A DNA stretch of 64,000 bases from Bostrychus sinensis. Lineage: Eukaryota > Chordata > Actinopteri > Gobiiformes > Eleotridae. A program made the translations under genes and the position numbers. The stretch lies in the NCBI GenBank assembly GCA_020698575.1, contig CM036257.1, forward strand, positions 20,227,520 through 20,291,519, in the 5' to 3' direction. Positions 25,001 through 34,924 of this stretch are shown piece by piece. The notes beneath the pieces were generated by a model. It searched no databases. It saw only the letters and a list, made by a program, of their open reading frames with translations, and was not told the DNA's origin. How positions within the stretch are numbered: the first letter of the stretch is position 1; the number at the start of each line of letters is the position of its first letter.

Positions 25001-25460
25001 ACTTTGCATACTTGTAATTTTCTGAATATTTGTCTCATAAACAAAGCGCGCCAAGTGATCTATTTTAGAGTTATGTACAGAATGACATCGGTCCACAATC
25101 CAACAAAAAGTCCCGTCTCACCTCCTCGAAGCTGGCCCACGGAGGATCCATAGACATGTGTTTTTCAGATAAATTGCTGGGCTCGTTCGCAAAAGGCTGA
25201 AGGGACTCGCGGATCTCCTGTAGTGCCTTATGGTGAGGGTTTTTGGGGTTGCTGCTGCGTCCTTGTTGTCTTGGGTCTTCGCAAAGCATTTTCCCAGCAC
25301 CGCTCACGTCTGCTTTAGGTGGGTCAGAAGGTTTTGACATGTTGCGCAGGCTGTTCCGTATTTCCTGCAACATTTGTTGGCTGTTGCCGCTGTAGTTGCT
25401 CGTGGGAAATGTTTTGGGTCTCATCTGCCTGTATCCTTCGGGTTTGTCCCCTCTCCTCAT
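17241..25460 (-). CDS. lats1: Lats1 Ser/Thr kinase gene (Hippo pathway); one-base frameshift in the kinase exon
   Basis: Coding exons in transcript order: 25460-25122, 24405-24312, 23907-22556, 21305-20722, 20359-20177, 17934-17828, 17744-17241; about 1053 residues once the frame is restored (human LATS1 1130). LATS1 is the NDR-family kinase that phosphorylates YAP/TAZ after activation by MST/MOB1. Visible features: N-terminal GYRQMRPKTFP; two PPPPY motifs for YAP WW domains; the MOB-binding helix FKFFMEQHVE; GIGAFGEV loop; HRDIKPDN; DFGL; activation segment AHSLVGTPNYIAPE; hydrophobic motif AFYEFTFRRFF; C-terminal DLVYV. LATS1 rather than LATS2 is supported by these motifs and the nup43/pcmt1 neighbours. 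Oddities: exon 21305-20722 has one base too many near 20899-20903, and the UBA domain is not recognisable. Confidence 0.95.
17828..17934 (-). CDS. lats1: lats1 kinase C-lobe exon
   Basis: Encodes YTQLCDWWSVGVILYEMVVG to TPMETQLK. Acceptor GTGCAG, donor GTATGT; both phases fit. Confidence 0.94.
18121..18828. mobile_element. Non-autonomous DNA transposon with perfect terminal inverted repeats
   Basis: Left end TGCCTGGTTCACACGGCAAG is repeated in perfect inverted form at 18809-18828. Subterminal blocks with GTGTGTGGTGTG also recur in both orientations. Open frames inside have no recognised similarity. No clear target duplication was found, so the superfamily is undecided. Confidence 0.75.
19060..19560. 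repeat. Copy of the interior of the hAT-like element at 41198-42903
   Basis: Shares CTTACACTTGCACTTAACAG, a CAGCCTC...GGGATA block and an AGTTTGTTTAGATCAGTTT block in the same order as 42270-42600. Confidence 0.5.
20177..20359 (-). CDS. lats1: lats1 activation-segment exon
   Basis: Encodes DHVRQDSMDF to APEVLLRTG with AHSLVGTPNYIAPE, the activation-loop Ser and the Ala-Pro-Glu motif. Acceptor CACCCAG, donor GTACAT. Confidence 0.94.
20722..21305 (-). CDS. lats1: lats1 kinase N-lobe and catalytic-loop exon (frameshifted)
   Basis: Begins VGLSPDAQEQ and covers the ATP loop, YAMKTL lysine, HRDIKPDN and DFGL to YYQSG. The exon is 584 bp, but its flanking phases require 583 or an equivalent length. 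The reading frame breaks after GIFREEL and resumes one base later with FYIAEL. Read literally, translation runs on out of frame to SLDA and stops. Confidence 0.93.
21933..22026. repeat. (TA)n microsatellite
   Basis: About 94 bp of uninterrupted AT dinucleotides in the lats1 intron between the central exon and the kinase exon. It generates a spurious Ile-Tyr reading frame. Confidence 0.98.
22556..23907 (-). CDS. lats1: lats1 large central exon
   Basis: 450 codons plus a split Gly. Pro/Ser/Gln-rich linker with RRQSWKGS, two PPPPYP motifs, SMMVPNRNSHN, the ANSQPSATTVTAIT block, KKQITTSPVP and the MOB-binding region SPQAFKFFMEQHVEN. Donor GTGAGA follows EMQR. Confidence 0.95.
24312..24405 (-). 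CDS. lats1: lats1 coding exon 2
   Basis: Acceptor CTTTCCAG, donor GTATGT. Thirty-one codons containing MREQMAAA, which aligns with RREQMAAA just after the UBA domain in human LATS1. Phases match both neighbours. Confidence 0.85.
25122..25460 (-). CDS. lats1: lats1 coding exon 1 (N-terminus)
   Basis: Starts at MRRGDKPEGY and ends ...ASFEE before donor GTGAGA. It contains the conserved MRPKTFP block and two EIRxSL repeats. The tail DPPWASFEE sits where other LATS1 proteins begin the UBA domain. Confidence 0.93.
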
Positions 25461-25567
25461 GTAAAACCATGTAGAGATACAATACAGAGGAGGAGGAGGA
25501 GGATGTTACTCAGTGGAGCTTCACACGGATGATTGAGGTGCGGAGAAGACTTCACATCTGCATAGTT
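25461..25567 (-). other. lats1: lats1 5' UTR portion of the first coding exon
   Basis: Acceptor TTCTTTGGCAG lies just upstream, joining to a probable non-coding exon at 26141 and above. Confidence 0.6.
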
Positions 25568-26140
25568 CTGCCAAAGAAAAAAAGTTATAAGGCATTCAGA
25601 GAAGCTGTATAGTTACCCAACTGGTTAGGCCATACAAGATGCTAATTAAAAACACTGCCAGATTAATGAGTTTCTATGATGTATTATCAGTAAAAACACA
25701 ATAAACAAACAAACCAGTCTCTTTCTTTTACAAATGGGTTTACCTCTGTGCATTTTTGTCACATCGATATTAATATGTAAACACAAAATTAAAACGCTAA
25801 AAACGCATTTATTCGTTCACACAACTAGACCCCGTACACTTGTTAGCGTCATTAGCAGCTGGCGCTAACATTGGGTCCCTTCAACAAACTTTCTGTGACA
25901 CGGTTTGTAGCGTTTAAAGCCTGACTTATTTATTATGAATGCACTAAATATATATAATAAGTGCTTTAAAACCTAGCCATGTATTAGGAATGTCTTTATT
26001 CTTGTTTGTAAGAAGTCACACGGCGCACAGCGGCTCCGCGGCCTCCTTTTGCTGCTAGGCTAATTCAACAACAGGTTAGCTCAGAATTGCATCCACTACG
26101 TTTATTGACAACCCTACAAGGGTTTCAGAGTGATACTTAC

Positions 26141-26320
26141 AGCAATTTCCGACGTATTTTAACGACAAACAATATGACCACTGACTTCCTCGGGGCCGAG
26201 AGCCCGTTTGAGAGTTAAAATGCCCTTGTTATCCCGAGCTGGTCGCTCTTAGTCGTGTTGAATTCCTGGGATGTCTGAATGACAAGTACAACACTGTCAA
26301 GCTCCGCCGCTACACTTCCG
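26141..26320 (-). other. lats1: Probable lats1 non-coding exon 1 and promoter area
   Basis: On the minus strand ATTGCT is followed by the strong donor GTAAGTA at 26140-26134. The upstream 150 bp is more GC- and CpG-rich than its surroundings, which fits a promoter, but the start site is not resolved. Confidence 0.45.
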
Positions 26321-26861
26321 CTCATAACATTTCACAATAAAACTCTTCTGTAAAAAAATACAATAAAATTAATGAATGTATGAATATTTGCATTTTTAAA
26401 GAAACTAAGTTATTTACCAATCAACAATGCATAAAAATACACTATATTGCTGATTACTTTAAACCTTCATACTACAATTTAAAGGAAATTGTTAAAGAAT
26501 TGATTTGTATAATATTTCGACCTTTACAACAAAGGTACCCGGATGCAGCCTCTGTTTCTCTGATACACTTATGTACAATGGGGATTTTTTTTTTTTTTTA
26601 TGGGGTACTAATAGCATCCACCTGCTTACATACATTATAACACTACACCGTCCTACAAAGCCGGTAACTGTATGGTCATATATGCCCCTTTATAGCAAAA
26701 ACAGGTGTTTGTTATTAAAATTTTAAATAAAAGTTGCATCACAGCAGATTAACAAATATAAACTATATTTTGGCTTTGCAGTATTAGTTAAATATAACAT
26801 ATCAGCTATGAAATGTATTTGTGGGAGAAAATATGAAGTACTGAGTTTACAACAAAATGTT
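26321..26861. other. Intergenic stretch between lats1 and nup43
   Basis: AT-rich DNA between the lats1 promoter side and the nup43 3' end. Nothing recognised in it. Confidence 0.5.
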
Positions 26862-27095
26862 TTTATTTCAAAACTGGAGACAATGATAGAAAAATGTAGT
26901 TTTAAATACACTGAGTGGAATGATATGATCCCAGATAATGCGTTACTGCATATACAGAAGATTTGCACACATATCGTGAAATGTGTATGTAGGATTTTAT
27001 AATACATGCTGAAAGCTTTTAACACAGAAAACTGAGGAAATAATATAATGTACAAAATGACAAGTGCTTTCACAATGTATGTTTTTGCCATTTTT

Positions 27096-27325
27096 CTAAA
27101 CTGGCACCTGCCTATTGACAAAAATAGCCTCTCCATCTGTCCCACACACAAGACACTGTCCCAGGACGTCCAGACTGTTCACTGACAGGGTTTGGCTTGG
27201 CAGCATGTGAGTGGTCTCCAGTCGACCTTTACTCGAGTCTCCGTTGAGCCAGGCACTAATGATGGACTGGTTACCTCCAGCTGGGGCCATGGCACTACGA
27301 GACATCATGCTGTTGTTCCTGCCAC
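27096..27325 (-). CDS. nup43: nup43 exon 8 (C-terminus)
   Basis: Acceptor GTTATCCAG; encodes GRNNSMMSRSAM to FVNRQVPV and TAG, containing LPSQTLSVNSLDVLG. Confidence 0.95.
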
Positions 27326-30300
27326 CTGGATAACAAACAACAGAGAATTAATGCATATCATCTCATGCATTGGTATGTACACTGTCTGTTGAGTCAGACC
27401 ACACGGGCCAGCCTTTGCTCCCTACATGCATCACCTGTCCTTGGTTTATCACTGTTCCTTCTTGAGATCAACTTTCGATAGATACTGACCACTACAAATT
27501 GGGAACATCCCATAAGAGCTGCAGTTTTGGAGATGCTTAGACCCAGTCGTCTAGCAAATTTGGGCCTTGTCAGACTCACTCAAATCTTTACGCTTGTCCA
27601 TTTTTCCTGCATTTTTCTAACACATCAACTTTGAGGATAAAATGTTCACTTAATGTCTAATACATCCTACCCACAAACAGGTGCCACAATGTATAGATAA
27701 TATGAGGATTACGCAATAATATATTTTTTGACAAGTAAAAGCTTCTTGTTGCAGCTGTACATAGACTTTACTTCTAATTAAACTTAAATAAAGATACATT
27801 TAGTAATAGGATGACTTAAATGACATGAGTATAAATAGCCTGTTTGTTGGCATCTACTTGATAATTTACAAATTGCCTGCAACTCTGAAAAGACTAGACT
27901 AAAAGATTATGTTGCAATTTAACACTTCTAGACCTAGATGAACACATTGCCCATAAAATATAATACTTTTGAAGGAAGTAGGGACAACCCGCGCATCTAT
28001 TCTTATGTCAATATCAACACAAAACTATATTTAGAATGTTTTATTGTGAAAATAAATTATGCACTAATTATACATTTTTTTGTAAAATGTAGATTTAACT
28101 TGCCTTGTAAGAAAGAGGGTGTGTCAGGTGAGGATGTCTCCCAGTGGAGCAGAGATCCATCTTCTGAACAAGTAAACAGATGATCCGGGTTGGTCGGATG
28201 GAAATGGACTTCCCACACTGAGGAGAAAAACAAAGACAAAATGTTATTTCAGGTCATACATACAAACATTCATTCATCTTCTGCTTATTTCAGTTAGGGG
28301 CTGTGGGTGACTGGAGCAACTATGGGCCTTAGGTGACCAGTTTGGAGGGCTGACCCTTAGAGATGTTTATGTTTATTTTATTTAATATGGGACAGTGCAC
28401 ATTAATTAACATGTATTCATGAGTCCAGCATGTAAATGTTCCAGAATTAGCCAAAAAGGGGCATTTTCATCTGTAGTCCCATGTACACTGACAGACAACC
28501 ATTCACTGTCACGTTCTTGTGCATTTAAATGTTAGCTACAACCTAACAAATACAAGAAGTAGAAACAAGTAGTAGTAGTAGAAACAAGAAGTAGCAATTA
28601 AAAATCTAAAATGAAATCTTACTTTCAGCAGAGTGTGCCTCCATAAGGGAGAAGGGAGTGTTTCCTTGTCTCACGTCCCACACACAGAGCATGCCATCTT
28701 GTCCACCTGTAGCCACAATGTGCTGCTGGTTCGGGTGTCTTCCCACGCAGTGAAGAGGAACCCTATCGCCTGATCTGAAATGTATGTTAGAGTCAATCTG
28801 TAACCAAAACATAATCATTTACTAAAAGATTGACTTACAAGGAGAGTATCTGAGATGGAGAGTTGCCCTGTTGTCGCAAGTCCCACAGCTTGAGTTGACC
28901 AATCGAGTTCACGGTCAATATCTCAGAGGTCTTCAAGTAAGTGACAGCATGAATAGTGCTGCTGTCTGCATTGTCTAGTGTAATAAAATAAAGAGTTATT
29001 CAAAAGGGTGGACATGCAATTAAACTTTATGAATATAAGATTTCATGATATACAGTACAGTGCAAAAGTTTTAGTAAAGTGGAAAAAAAAAATGCTTTTA
29101 ACAATGTGTAAATACAGATGTGTTTTTCTTATGACAATTTCAGAAAAAGTCAGTGGTGAGCCCAGGACAAATTATTAATTTTGATCCAGAGTTCATGTTT
29201 CAAGGGAGTCTGTACCATTTTGAGATATGGACCAAAGATACTAACTTCATTCACTGAAGGAACAAATAATATCAATTTTAGTATATTAATTGTCATTGTG
29301 AAATACAGTATAAAGGTTTTGTGGCCTGATGGAAAGAGCATTTACCCCTGAACTTGAAAATCTTTATGTCTGAGTCCAGGTCTCTTTACCTTTGTAAGAT
29401 TGTAAGACCAGTTGCCTTGACAGTGGTCTATGCTCTCTATGCACTTTTAGTTTAGATTTTTCTTCATTTTAGGCCTTTTTGCTGCATTTTTGCACATTGA
29501 TACACCTTTCTTTGCTCATCGCTGTTCTTAAAAAACTGTGTAAGTTGTTTAATGTCTGTACTAATGTGTTAAAGTAAAATATAGACAGGCTACACAGGTC
29601 ACACCTATGATTCGAGTCACAGTTTCCTGGTCAGCTCTGAAGATGATAATTCTGCCATCTTCACCGACTGTGACGACCTCAGGACTGCTGCACACGACAC
29701 CAGTGCAAGGAGCGTTGTCACACGGGTAATGGTGCGCTCGTGCCCGGCTTTGAGAGACTGATATTGTCTATAATAATAACACACATATCATGACAAACTG
29801 AAATCATATCAAACCACAAGCATCCTGCAGATTCGGTTTGTTGAACAGTCTCAGCAATGGTATTTATGTTATAAGCTTGAAATCAATGCATTTTTATGTT
29901 GGTTCATAGGGTTATTGTACGTGACAATGGAGAGTTTTTAATTTATGTCCAAAAAATAATAAATAATTTAAAAAGGTCAAATTAGTTGTCCATAATTTGC
30001 ATAAGCCTAAAAGGTCAAGTCTCTATACATTTACAGCCCTACATCAATGAAATATATGGTAAAAAGGTGAATTTATCTGATTTATCTGATAGAATACACC
30101 AAAGTAAAGCATTTCAAGAATTTATTTTATAAAATTGCAGTAACTACGTAATATTCAAGTTTACTGAATACAAAATTTGGGATTTTATTACCTTTAAATC
30201 ACAATTATCACAATTAAAATATAAACAAATGCCTGAAATATTTAACTCCGCGTGTACTCAGTCTATATGAGATATAAACTTTGAACCAAAATATTGAAAC

Positions 30301-31303
30301 AACTTAACTGTGATATGATATTCTATTTTTTTATGTAAGACATAAAAAAAAAAAAAAAAAAAAACTTATAACAACAATATTTACTTGACTGTTTTGGTGG
30401 TGACGGAAAATAGTAACTGCTCCTGTTGAAGATGCAGTGACAATCCTTTCTTGATCCAAAAACTGTAAATTAAATTAGAAAAAGTCCAGTTATTCACAGT
30501 ATACCATTTCTTGCATCATGTTCCTTACACATATTAACCTATTTGGTAAACTGCACAAAATCATCTAAAGTCTTAAGAATTTTATAATAACCACTTTCAC
30601 TTGAAACTCACTTGAAGGTCCAGGACATCTCCATCATGCCTGAGCTCACATAAGAGCTGTGGGTCTCCTTCAAATCCATCTTCCATTGCAGGCACTCCAT
30701 TATTACCAATAGACCAAATGGAAATCTTATTGTCCTATGGCACACATCATAGAGATAGTAATATGTCAAATAAAATACAGCAATGCATTAACTAGAATGA
30801 ATGTGTACATTTGAGGCAGTGTTATGCAAGTATGATTGTTTTGGTTGTTGTTTAAGGTTAGATTTAGACTTCATTATTGTATGTATTTATGTGTTGTTAG
30901 TAGAATTAACATTAGCTGTTATAAGCTCTATATGTGCAGAACATAATTTGTACACATTGTATACGAACTATGTCTAATTAACTGCATTGTCACGATCTAA
31001 TGAATGAAAGTAAAGTAATAATGAAGTAAATAAAAGGTACAGTGCCCTGTGACACAGAAGATGACAAGATTTTGATGTTAATAAATACAAACTGTCCTGA
31101 TACATTAGCCTTAGAGCACAACTATAAAACCAAAAACAGTGCGTTGGTTAAGTTTGAATGAATGAGAAGTGTTGATAGCTCACCTCGTTGTCCCATGAAC
31201 CCGTGGCAAAGATCTCTGGCTGCTGCAGAGTCGAGTGTGAAACCGGGCGCCATCTCGTTTTGCTGATTTTCTGGGACACGTATTTGGCTATAGTGCCATC
31301 CAT
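27096..31303 (-). CDS. nup43: Nucleoporin Nup43 gene, complete (8 coding exons)
   Basis: Exons in transcript order: 31303-31184, 30734-30612, 30462-30385, 29767-29605, 28974-28839, 28774-28623, 28217-28104, 27325-27096. All phases agree and give 371 residues (human 380). Nup43 is a seven-bladed WD40 protein of the Nup107-160 Y-complex at the nuclear pore, also at kinetochores. The product aligns from KYVSQKISKTRWRP to the C-terminal LDVLGQCLVCGTDGEAIFV. WD-repeat blocks seen include GEDGRI, SIGQLKLWDLRQQG, GGQDGMLCVWDVRQG and FTCSEDGSLLHWE. Seven introns, six GT-AG; intron 7 uses a GC donor. A minus-strand AATAAA at 26862-26867 can end the transcript. Intron 7 carries a Tc1 transposase fragment. 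Confidence 0.97.
27391..27680 (-). mobile_element. Tc1-like transposase N-terminal fragment
   Basis: On the minus strand a frame reads LGLSISKTAALMGCSQF then CREQRLARVV, matching the helix-turn-helix start of fish Tc1-like transposases. The catalytic DDE part is missing and the frame is internally deleted, so it is inactive. It lies inside nup43 intron 7. Confidence 0.75.
28104..28217 (-). CDS. nup43: nup43 exon 7, followed by a GC donor
   Basis: Encodes WEVHFHPTNPDHLF to TPSFLQ plus G. Only ACAAG|GCAAGT preserves the frame into exon 8. The nearby GT (GGCAA|GTTAAA) would lead to an early stop. Confidence 0.92.
28255..28510. repeat. Reverse-oriented dispersed repeat fragment in nup43 intron 6
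   Basis: CATTCATTCATCTTCTGCTT followed by GTGACTGGAGCAACTATGGGCC is the reverse of the 3' part of the repeat at 39205-39520. Confidence 0.45.
28623..28774 (-). CDS. nup43: nup43 exon 6
   Basis: Encodes SGDRVPLHCVGRHPNQQH to EAHSAE; acceptor ACATTTCAG, donor GTAAGA. Confidence 0.95.
28839..28974 (-). CDS. nup43: nup43 exon 5
   Basis: Encodes DNADSSTIHAVTYLKTSEIL to QILS plus two bases of Leu; donor GTAAGT. Confidence 0.94.
29605..29767 (-). CDS. nup43: nup43 exon 4
   Basis: Encodes TISVSQSRAR to TVTRII plus one base, with APCTGVVC and VTVGEDGRI typical of Nup43; donor GTGTGA. Confidence 0.94.
30385..30462 (-). CDS. nup43: nup43 exon 3
   Basis: Twenty-six codons, FLDQERIVTASSTG to HHQNSQ; acceptor TTTACAG, donor GTAAAT. 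Confidence 0.94.
30612..30734 (-). CDS. nup43: nup43 exon 2
   Basis: Forty-one codons, DNKISIWSIGNN to VLDLQ; acceptor GCCATAG, donor GTGAGT. Confidence 0.94.
31184..31303 (-). CDS. nup43: nup43 exon 1
   Basis: ATG followed by DGTIAKYVSQKISKTRW and ending GSWDNE; donor GTGAGC. The start is set by alignment with the human N-terminus. Confidence 0.94.
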
Positions 31304-32184
31304 CACAAAAAAAAAATACTTAATTTGAGTTAATATAGAAATACAACAGTTCGTATTAGCTTAGCATGCTCCTGAAGGCGCCTGTACGTTTGTAGAGCAC
31401 CCTTCTTCGTGTTGGTTTTGACGTTTACAGAAAGATCGTGAACTTACCCGCCACCGTGTGGTATGGAGTATACATTACAGTACAATAAATTATGTTGTAT
31501 GTATGTTGTTGTTTATGATGATGATGCAGTAGCAGTAAATAATATTTCAGAGGTGGAAGAGGAACTGAAATCTGTACTCAAGTACTGCTACTTAATAATA
31601 AGATTACTCTACATAAAAAAATAAATAAATGTAGACTTTACAGCATGCGCTTGTACTGGTTTAAAAACAGAACTGCAGTCTAAAGCAAACAATGGTCTCG
31701 TGGGTTGCCAGTCACAGTGAGCTCTTTTGGTTAATTGCCAACTGGTTTTGTAGCTCTGCTGCATGTACTTATTGGCCTAAGTGACAACCACAGCAAGGAG
31801 CTCTTTCCGCTTTTCTGATTGGACGATTGGTGATGCAAAGCTTTTAGAACCAAAACAAAACTGTAAACATAAACTTGGGCATTATGTAAAATATTTTTTA
31901 TTGTGAATAAATCAGCAGTACCATTCTTATGAGTAAAAGTAATACTTGATTTGAACATGTTTATATCATCATTTTCTTTGTTGCTTTTATTGCTTTATTT
32001 ATGCTGTGTGCTGTTCAGCACTTTGTAAACCTTGTTTTTGAAAAGTGCCATACATATAAAGAGTTATTACTATATCTGAGAACACATAGGTCATTTTTAT
32101 TAAGTATTAAAAATATATACTGCTCACAGAACCTTTATTTTTTTCTATGCTCAACTGAATCTACTACCACTATGACATTCAAAA
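31304..32184. other. Stretch between nup43 start and the TRIM 3' end
   Basis: Contains the nup43 promoter side (31304-31460, with some CpG) and an AGTACTCAAGTACTGCTACTT-type dispersed repeat near 31570. No exon recognised. Confidence 0.45.
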
Positions 32185-32409
32185 TTTATTCAATTTTAAA
32201 AAACTTTAAAAATAAAAGTATGCAATTAGTTTCCATCGCAGCAACACATATACTAAGCTGAAAAAGTACTTAAAAATGATAATAGTCAACTGGAGGTAAA
32301 AGTAGTCAACATAACCATTATTCGTTTACCAAAATATGTATGGGAAATTAAAATAAATGTTTACAACCAAAAATAGGACAGTTTGTGGTAAAAAATGTAT
32401 TTCTTGTAT

Positions 32410-32665
32410 TCATGTTACACGGTGGCAGAGCAGTTTGTGCTCTTGCTTCCCAGCAAGGAAGTTGTGGGCTTCATCCTCGGGCCAGCCAACGCACAAACTC
32501 TGTGTGTGTAGTCTGCATGTCCTCCTCGGGGTTTCCTGGGTTCTCTCTGGCTTCCTCCCACCGTGTAAAGGCATGCATGTGATAAGTGACTCTAAATTGC
32601 CCCTAGTGAATGAATGTGAGAGTGAATGATTGTCTGTGTGTGTCTCTCTGTCAGCCCTGCAACTA
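32410..32665 (+). repeat. Dispersed repeat, truncated copy
   Basis: CACGGTGGCAGAGCAGTTTG to CAGCCCTGCAACTAACTGGCC; same family as 39205-39520. It lies in the probable 3' UTR of the TRIM gene. Confidence 0.6.
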
Positions 32666-32772
32666 ACTGGCCTCATAAAGAGAAAATATAGTAATTAGTA
32701 ATTAATTAGTAAGTCATTTCTATAAACAAAAATATCTCAGGTGGAATTTGTATTTTTGGGGAAATTAACTAG

Positions 32773-34170
32773 CTATTCCACTGTCACATAAACCTTGTGT
32801 GGTAATATTTTCAGTGGTGTGCCATCTTCAGTAAACATATAAGGATACAGTTTATTTCCAATGAAGTTGTCTGTGAATGTGCATAAACACGTTTGTGTCT
32901 CTGCATCAAAAAAAGACAGCTTTCCTCCCATGATATCTAGACTCACTTTGATTCTTTGCAGCTGTTTTTTGAGCGAGAGAAAGGTCAACTCCCCTGATTT
33001 TGTCTCAGCCGAATATATCCCCTCACAGAAGCACATCCTCCATATCTGAGAAAGACTGGGACTGCCCTTTTGACCAGACACTGTCGCTACCCCCAAAGTC
33101 CAGTTTTGATTGTTCTTAACCTCCACCTCCCAGCTGTGAGTCCCAGATGAAAACCACTGTGAGCCCAGGACGCAATAGTAGCTCAGTCTCTCTGAGTTAT
33201 CGGGAAACTCTTGCGTTGACTTCTTGTGACTCACTTGCGTCAAATCGTCAGACAGGACGAGCCGAGACCCAGCAGTGTTCGGATCCAAAATGACTGGAGT
33301 CTGAGCGACCATGTCCTTAATTTTTTTCCAGATGCTGGAGCCCAGATTGCCCAGATGTTTGGCCACATCTATGAGCGCCCCTGTGCCAATCTGTGGTTTG
33401 TCCAGCTGGGGGCAGCGCTGAACTCTTTCCACTACATCCTTGTACTTCTTCAAAAAGGAAACATCTTGAGCTCCAAGCTCCTTCTCTGTAGCACTGATAG
33501 TGTCAGTTACAGATTGTATTTCTTTGTTTATAATGTCTATCTTTTCTGTGATCTTACTTCTCTTTTGTTTCTCTTCCTCCCTCAGAACAGCCACCCTGGC
33601 CTTTTCTTCTTTGTGTAAAAAATCATGAAGCTTTGCAAATTGCTCTTTAACTTTCTTCTCTGTTTGTGTTAACTGTATTTGAATATGCATACCCAGTTTA
33701 ACCCACTTTGAGCGAAATACTTCACATAGCTTTACTTTCTTCTTTAAATCTGCTAGTGACTCCTGCAGCTCCTCTCTGTAGTCCTGAGCGGCCTCATCGA
33801 TCGGTTTGAAACTGTGGTTACTATGAGCTTTTGACGCTTGACAGATGAGACAAACTGGCTCTTTGTGGTCCAAGCAGAAAAGTTTGAGTTTTTCTGAATG
33901 CAAAGTGCAGACAGGAATTGCTGCTTCTTCAGCCCTCTGCTGTAAAAAAGCCTCACATAGATTTTTCAGTACCAGGTTAGACGGTAGTGTAGTTACATCA
34001 GCTTGCAAATGTTTTTTTTGACAAACAGGACAGTCCTTTATTGCTTTTGCTCTCCACCAGGACTCGAGACAGAGTTTGCAGAAGCTGTGGCTACACGGCA
34101 GGATCACTGGGTTTTGGAAGATTTCCATGCAAATCTGACAGTGGAGCTCCGCCTCCAAACTGGAAGCCAT
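32773..34170 (-). CDS. TRIM-family E3 ubiquitin ligase (RING, B-box2, coiled coil, PRY-SPRY)
   Basis: A 465-residue protein in one coding exon. RING C3HC4: C11, C14, C26, H28, C31, C34, C47, C50. B-box2 follows at about residues 86-125 (CTLH...FCLDH...CLIC...HSNH). A long charged coiled coil runs to about 250. PRY (VILDPNTAGSRLVLSDD) and SPRY (SSGTHSWEVEV, WTLGVA, KLSFFDAETQTCLCTF) complete it. RING supplies E2 binding and ubiquitin transfer; PRY-SPRY binds a target. The layout resembles the expanded fish TRIM35-like group, but I do not assign an orthologue. The open frame continues upstream to 34221; I chose the ATG at 34170 because a splice acceptor (GTGTTGCAG) ends 8 bp before it. A minus-strand AATAAA lies at 32185-32190. 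Confidence 0.9.
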   Translation of the reverse strand: MASSLEAELHCQICMEIFQNPVILPCSHSFCKLCLESWWRAKAIKDCPVCQKKHLQADVTTLPSNLVLKNLCEAFLQQRAEEAAIPVCTLHSEKLKLFCLDHKEPVCLICQASKAHSNHSFKPIDEAAQDYREELQESLADLKKKVKLCEVFRSKWVKLGMHIQIQLTQTEKKVKEQFAKLHDFLHKEEKARVAVLREEEKQKRSKITEKIDIINKEIQSVTDTISATEKELGAQDVSFLKKYKDVVERVQRCPQLDKPQIGTGALIDVAKHLGNLGSSIWKKIKDMVAQTPVILDPNTAGSRLVLSDDLTQVSHKKSTQEFPDNSERLSYYCVLGSQWFSSGTHSWEVEVKNNQNWTLGVATVSGQKGSPSLSQIWRMCFCEGIYSAETKSGELTFLSLKKQLQRIKVSLDIMGGKLSFFDAETQTCLCTFTDNFIGNKLYPYMFTEDGTPLKILPHKVYVTVE

Positions 34171-34724
34171 CTTTTCTCTGCAACACAAAACACGTGTCAT
34201 TTCAATGTCTACTTTAGACACTTTTTTATTTGATTTAAGATAAGTACTGCCATTTTAATCATCAATATAAAATCAATATGGATAATCTTTAACTTTAAAC
34301 AAGGGGTATCCAAAGTTTTTTTTATTGAGGGCCACATACTGAAAAATATATGCATAGGAGGGTCACTAAAGGTGACATATAGTGACTCCTTTTCACTGCA
34401 CTTTTAGCTTCAGGGACCTCCCAGCATTTATCAACCCTAGATTTATCTGGGCTTGGTAACAGTCACATAGTCTAGATGAACACATTTTTAGTGCCCCATC
34501 TTTCTTTTTTTTCTTCCTTAATGCCATGCCCTAACACAAATATGAAACTTTTTAACTGACCCTTTTAGCTTGTGATAAGAAGTACGACCTGCTGCAATTT
34601 GGGCCTGATGAGAATAACCCGCGGGCCAATAAAAAGTTGTCAGTGGGCTACATTTGCCCCACTGGCCATAGTTCAGACACCTCTGCTTTTGGCTATGCCC
34701 ACCTTAATTTGATTTAGAGCAATG

Positions 34725-34920
34725 GTTCTCAAACGTTTTACATGTATAATCCCAAAAAACATTTGGCTTTCCGAGAAATGATCAAAAATAGGCCAAAATA
34801 AGGACTAACCCAGGTCTAAAGGAAGTAATAAAGTAGGAAATAACCCAGAAAAATTAGTCTCTCAACATTAAGTCTTGACAAAATCATTGCTCTTTCATTG
34901 TTTTTTTTTTTTTTCATCTA
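34725..34920. repeat. hAT-like repeat fragment
   Basis: Starts GAGCAATGGTTCTCAAACG and runs through an AAAATAAGGACTAACCCAGG block, as in the repeats near 8.4 and 14.4 kb. Confidence 0.4.
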
Positions 34921-34924
34921 TTAC

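Noticed and set aside
34171..34221. Seventeen extra N-terminal residues of the TRIM protein
   Set aside because: A splice acceptor ends just before the ATG at 34170, so the upstream codons are probably intronic.
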